Below are positions 60,795-64,000 of a stretch of 64,000 bases of DNA, piece by piece. The notes below the pieces were generated by a model. It saw nothing but the letters and a program-made list of their open reading frames with translations. It did no database searches and had not been told where the DNA came from. The position numbers were made by a program, and so were the translations under genes. The stretch lies in assembly GCF_016741875.1 (NCBI RefSeq), contig NZ_JAERRF010000004.1:62001-126000 (forward strand), given 5' to 3'. Each line of letters starts with the position of its first letter. The stretch's first letter is position 1. This DNA comes from Streptomyces coffeae (lineage in GTDB: Bacteria > Actinomycetota > Actinomycetes > Streptomycetales > Streptomycetaceae).

Positions 60795-61411
60795 TCGCGT
60801 TCGTCTCCGGCCCGGTCGCGTCCCTCGCCCCGGACTCCGCCGTCGTCGAGGTCGGCGGCGTCGGCCTGGCGCTCCAGTGCACCCCGGGCACCCTGTCCGG
60901 GCTGCGGCTCGGCGAGCAGACCCGGCTCGCCACCTCCCTGGTCGTCCGCGAGGACTCCCTCACCCTCTACGGCTTCGCGGACGACGACGAGCGCCAGGTC
61001 TTCGAGCTGCTCCAGACCGCCAGCGGGGTGGGCCCCCGGCTCGCCCAGGCCATGCTGGCCGTCCACACCCCGGACGCGCTGCGGATCGCCGTCTCCACCG
61101 GGGACGAGAAGGCGCTCACGGCCGTCCCCGGCATCGGCAAGAAGGGCGCCCAGAAGCTGCTGCTGGAGCTCAGGGACCGGCTCGGCGAGCCGGTCGGCTC
61201 CGCCGTGCCCGGCGCCCGCCCCGCCCCCGCCACGGGCTGGAGCGATCAGCTGCACACCGCCCTGGTGGGCCTCGGCTATGCCCCGCGCGAGGCGGACGAG
61301 GCGGTCGTCGCCGTCACCCCGCAGGCCGAGGCGGCCCTCGCCGGAGGCGGCGCGCCTCAGGTGGCCCAGCTGCTGCGGGCCGCCCTCCAGACCCTGAACC
61401 GCACACGGTGA
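60791..61411 (+). CDS. ruvA: Holliday junction DNA-binding protein RuvA
   Basis: 206 residues. OB-fold N-terminus ([20 protein letters not shown]), two helix-hairpin-helix motifs ([40 protein letters not shown]), and a C-terminal RuvB-contacting domain ([20 protein letters not shown]). The tetramer holds the four-way junction and loads RuvB. ATG 60791 overlaps ruvC. Confidence 0.96.
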   Translation: MIAFVSGPVASLAPDSAVVEVGGVGLALQCTPGTLSGLRLGEQTRLATSLVVREDSLTLYGFADDDERQVFELLQTASGVGPRLAQAMLAVHTPDALRIAVSTGDEKALTAVPGIGKKGAQKLLLELRDRLGEPVGSAVPGARPAPATGWSDQLHTALVGLGYAPREADEAVVAVTPQAEAALAGGGAPQVAQLLRAALQTLNRTR

Positions 61412-61478
61412 CCGGCCGTCGTCGCGCCGGGGCGCGACCGGTGGCACCGCTTGACACGACATCGCGAGGCGAAACGCA

Positions 61479-62567
<1,089 letters not shown>

Positions 62568-62642
62568 AGGCGCGGTTCTCCTGCATCATGGCGTGAGAAG
62601 CGAATAATGGCGGCGTCAGGAACCCCGACGCCATGCCGGGCG

Positions 62643-62672
62643 TTGTTCCATTGGCGCGGGCTCGCTTAGACT
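62643..62672 (+). promoter_or_regulatory. Probable promoter of yajC
   Basis: TTGTTC (62643-62648) and TAGACT (62667-62672) with an 18-bp spacer, about 100 nt before the yajC start and after the ruvB hairpin. Confidence 0.5.
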
Positions 62673-62771
62673 CCGCCGATGCCGTCCGTATGCCGTCCGG
62701 GAACCGTGCGGCGTATCCATCCCCGAAAACCAGGCCGCTCCCCCGCGGTCGTGTGAAGGAATTTCCGTCCC

Positions 62772-63260
62772 GTGAATATCGTGTCTCTCCTGCCGTTCAT
62801 CGTGCTCATCGGGGCTATGTTCCTGGTGACCCGATCGGCCAAGAACAAGCAGCGCCAGGCCGCGCAGATGCGCGATGAGATCCAGCCGGGCACCGGCGTG
62901 CGGACCATCGGTGGCATGTATGCCACGGTCAAGGAGATCAACGACGACACGGTCCTCCTCGAGGTGGCCCCTGGCGTGCACGCGATCTTCGCGAAGAACG
63001 CCGTGGGCGCGGTCCTGCCGGACGAGGAGTACAACCGCATCGTCCACGGCGTCGACCCCGAGGCCGACGGCCACAGCCCTGTCGTTCCCGACGACGCCTC
63101 CTCCCTGACCGGTGCGGCCCCCGCCGATGACTCCGACGACAACCCGGCCGACGAGGCCGTCGAGGACGACGTCAAGAAGATCGACCTCGGCAAGGCCGAC
63201 GCGGACACGGCCGACACGGCCGACGGCGACAAGCGGGACGGCAGCACCGACGCGAAGTAG
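62772..63260 (+). CDS. yajC: Preprotein translocase accessory protein YajC
   Basis: 162 residues. One N-terminal helix (IVSLLPFIVLIGAMFLVTRS) and the small conserved soluble domain (GTGVRTIGGMYATVKEINDD, VLLEVAPGVHAIFAKNAVGA). A long acidic tail of about 60 residues (DDASSLTGAAPADDSDDNPA) is typical of actinobacterial YajC. Works with SecDF at the Sec translocon. GTG 62772, AAGGA 11-12 nt upstream. Followed by a terminator-like hairpin and secD. Confidence 0.93.
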   Translation: MNIVSLLPFIVLIGAMFLVTRSAKNKQRQAAQMRDEIQPGTGVRTIGGMYATVKEINDDTVLLEVAPGVHAIFAKNAVGAVLPDEEYNRIVHGVDPEADGHSPVVPDDASSLTGAAPADDSDDNPADEAVEDDVKKIDLGKADADTADTADGDKRDGSTDAK

Positions 63261-63268
63261 ACACGTAC

Positions 63269-63310
63269 CGGGAACCGCGGCGCCCACCGCTCGGCGTGCC
63301 GCGGTTCCCG
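63269..63310 (+). terminator. Hairpin between yajC and secD
   Basis: CGGGAACCGCGGC (63269-63281) and GCCGCGGTTCCCG (63298-63310): 13 perfect pairs around a 16-nt loop. Probable partial terminator within the yajC-secD unit. Confidence 0.7.
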
Positions 63311-63406
63311 GACGGTTAGGGCCTCGCAGGGGCCGTCCCCCACAAGACTTCGTGGCCGCTTGGCGCACCCCGGGTGCGGGGCGGTTGGACAGGGAGATAC
63401 GACAAG

Positions 63407-64000
63407 GTGGCAGCACCGAAGAAGGGCCGCAGGTCACCCGGGTCACAGGGCAGGCCCGGACGTGCCCTGGCCGTGATCCTGATCGCCATCGTGGCGCTCA
63501 CCGGGGGGATGTTCATCTCCGGTCACACCACGCCGCGGCTGGGCATCGACCTCGCGGGCGGCACCAGCTTCACGCTGGAGGCCAAGAACCAGCCGGGCAA
63601 GCCCAACGCGATCAACACGGACAACATGAACACCGCCGTCAGCATCATCGAGCGGCGTGTCAACGGTCTGGGCGTGACCGAGTCCGAGGTCCAGACGCAG
63701 GGTGACAAGCACATCATCGTGAACATCCCCAAGGGGATGAACGCGAAGCAGGCCCGGCAGCAGGTCGGCACCACCGCCCAGCTCTACTTCCGGCCGGTGA
63801 CCACCACCACCGCCTCCGGCGGGAAGACCCCCGAGCCCACCCCGACCCCGACCCCCACCGCCAGCGGCAAGGGTGACAAGGGCAAGCAGGGCGAGAAGAG
63901 CGGTCAGCCCTCGGGCTCTCCGTCCGCGAGCGCCAGCACCCAGGGTCGTGCCGTCCCGGGCGCGCTGAAGGCGGACAAGACGCCGACGCCCGGCTCGTCG
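63407..64000 (+). CDS. secD: Protein translocase subunit SecD, N-terminal part
   Basis: Runs off the right edge; 198 codons are present with no stop. GTG 63407 (AGGGAG about 10 nt upstream) gives MAAPKKGRRSPGSQGRPGRA, a first helix (ALAVILIAIVALTGGMFISG), then the SecD periplasmic start RLGIDLAGGTSFTLEAKNQP and VSIIERRVNGLGVTESEVQT. A Pro/Ser/Lys-rich insert (TPEPTPTPTPTASGKGDKGK) begins near residue 140, as in other actinobacterial SecD proteins. Uses proton motive force with SecF to complete export. Confidence 0.94.
   Translation, partial: MAAPKKGRRSPGSQGRPGRALAVILIAIVALTGGMFISGHTTPRLGIDLAGGTSFTLEAKNQPGKPNAINTDNMNTAVSIIERRVNGLGVTESEVQTQGDKHIIVNIPKGMNAKQARQQVGTTAQLYFRPVTTTTASGGKTPEPTPTPTPTASGKGDKGKQGEKSGQPSGSPSASASTQGRAVPGALKADKTPTPGSS

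Overview
The window is ordinary chromosomal DNA of a Streptomyces or close relative. GC is very high with G/C at third codon positions, GTG and TTG starts are common, and ssgB, a DUF397/XRE/ATP-binding trio and a phosphatidylinositol-mannoside locus are all present. The gene order (argJBDR, argGH, glpQ, metNIQ, cob genes, tRNA cluster, ssgB, thrS, pgsA-patA-pimA, pdxST, yebC, ruvCAB, yajC, secD) is, from memory, the order of a conserved Streptomyces core region. I see no prophage, insertion sequence, CRISPR array, rRNA or secondary-metabolite cluster. The only horizontally acquired-looking pieces are short repeats.

Layout. 0-3.4 kb: end of the arginine operon (argJ partial, argB, argD, argR). 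3.5-10.3 kb: a PPOX-fold oxidase, a DUF488 protein, a three-gene flavin electron-transfer module (ferric-reductase-like protein, FMN-binding protein, ApbE), a DUF397/XRE regulator pair divergent from an ATP-binding protein that carries the window's only TTA codon, and a Uma2 protein. 10.3-14.1 kb: argG behind a promoter overlapped by an ARG-box-like palindrome, argH, and an aldo/keto reductase. 14.1-19.5 kb: hydrolase, acyltransferase, a Tat-exported GlpQ, a small sigma-like factor, an acetyltransferase and two membrane proteins. 19.7-22.9 kb: the methionine uptake operon metNIQ, preceded by a palindrome cluster and a 28-codon cysteine-rich, apparently leaderless, leader ORF. 24-30.8 kb: cobalamin genes (cobL, a bluB-cobT fusion with about 720 disordered residues in front, cobA/cysG). 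30.8-36 kb: rRNA/tRNA methyltransferase, Ser/Thr kinase, small proteins, phosphotransferase and zinc-ribbon protein. 36 kb: minus-strand tRNA cluster Gly-Cys-Val-Val. 36.5-41.3 kb: folate genes pabB/pabC and small proteins. 41.5-44 kb: ssgB and two identical tRNA-Val(CAC) genes around an SRPBCC gene. 44-49.5 kb: exonuclease, DUF4365, thrS and a HIT protein. 49.6-53.8 kb: a large membrane protein and an EF-G-like GTPase (minus strand). 54-57.4 kb: PIM synthesis (pgsA, patA, pimA) and a LemA-like protein. 57.6-64 kb: pdxS, pdxT, yebC, ruvCAB, yajC and the start of secD.

How it fits together. The arginine genes share a repressor (ArgR) encoded at the end of the first operon, which probably also acts on argG. 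The methionine importer seems set up for sulfur-responsive control through its leader peptide. CobL, BluB-CobT and CobA supply corrin-ring methylation, the lower ligand and its activation. pgsA-patA-pimA overlap by 4 bp each and form one translationally coupled unit. RuvC/RuvA also overlap by 4 bp. Strong perfect-stem hairpins mark most transcription-unit ends.

The best candidates for something undescribed are the cysteine-rich leader ORF and operator cluster upstream of metN, the in-frame palindromic repeat inside metN, and the tandem tRNA-Val(GAC) copy with a broken acceptor stem. All functional statements are from reading the sequence; no database search was run.
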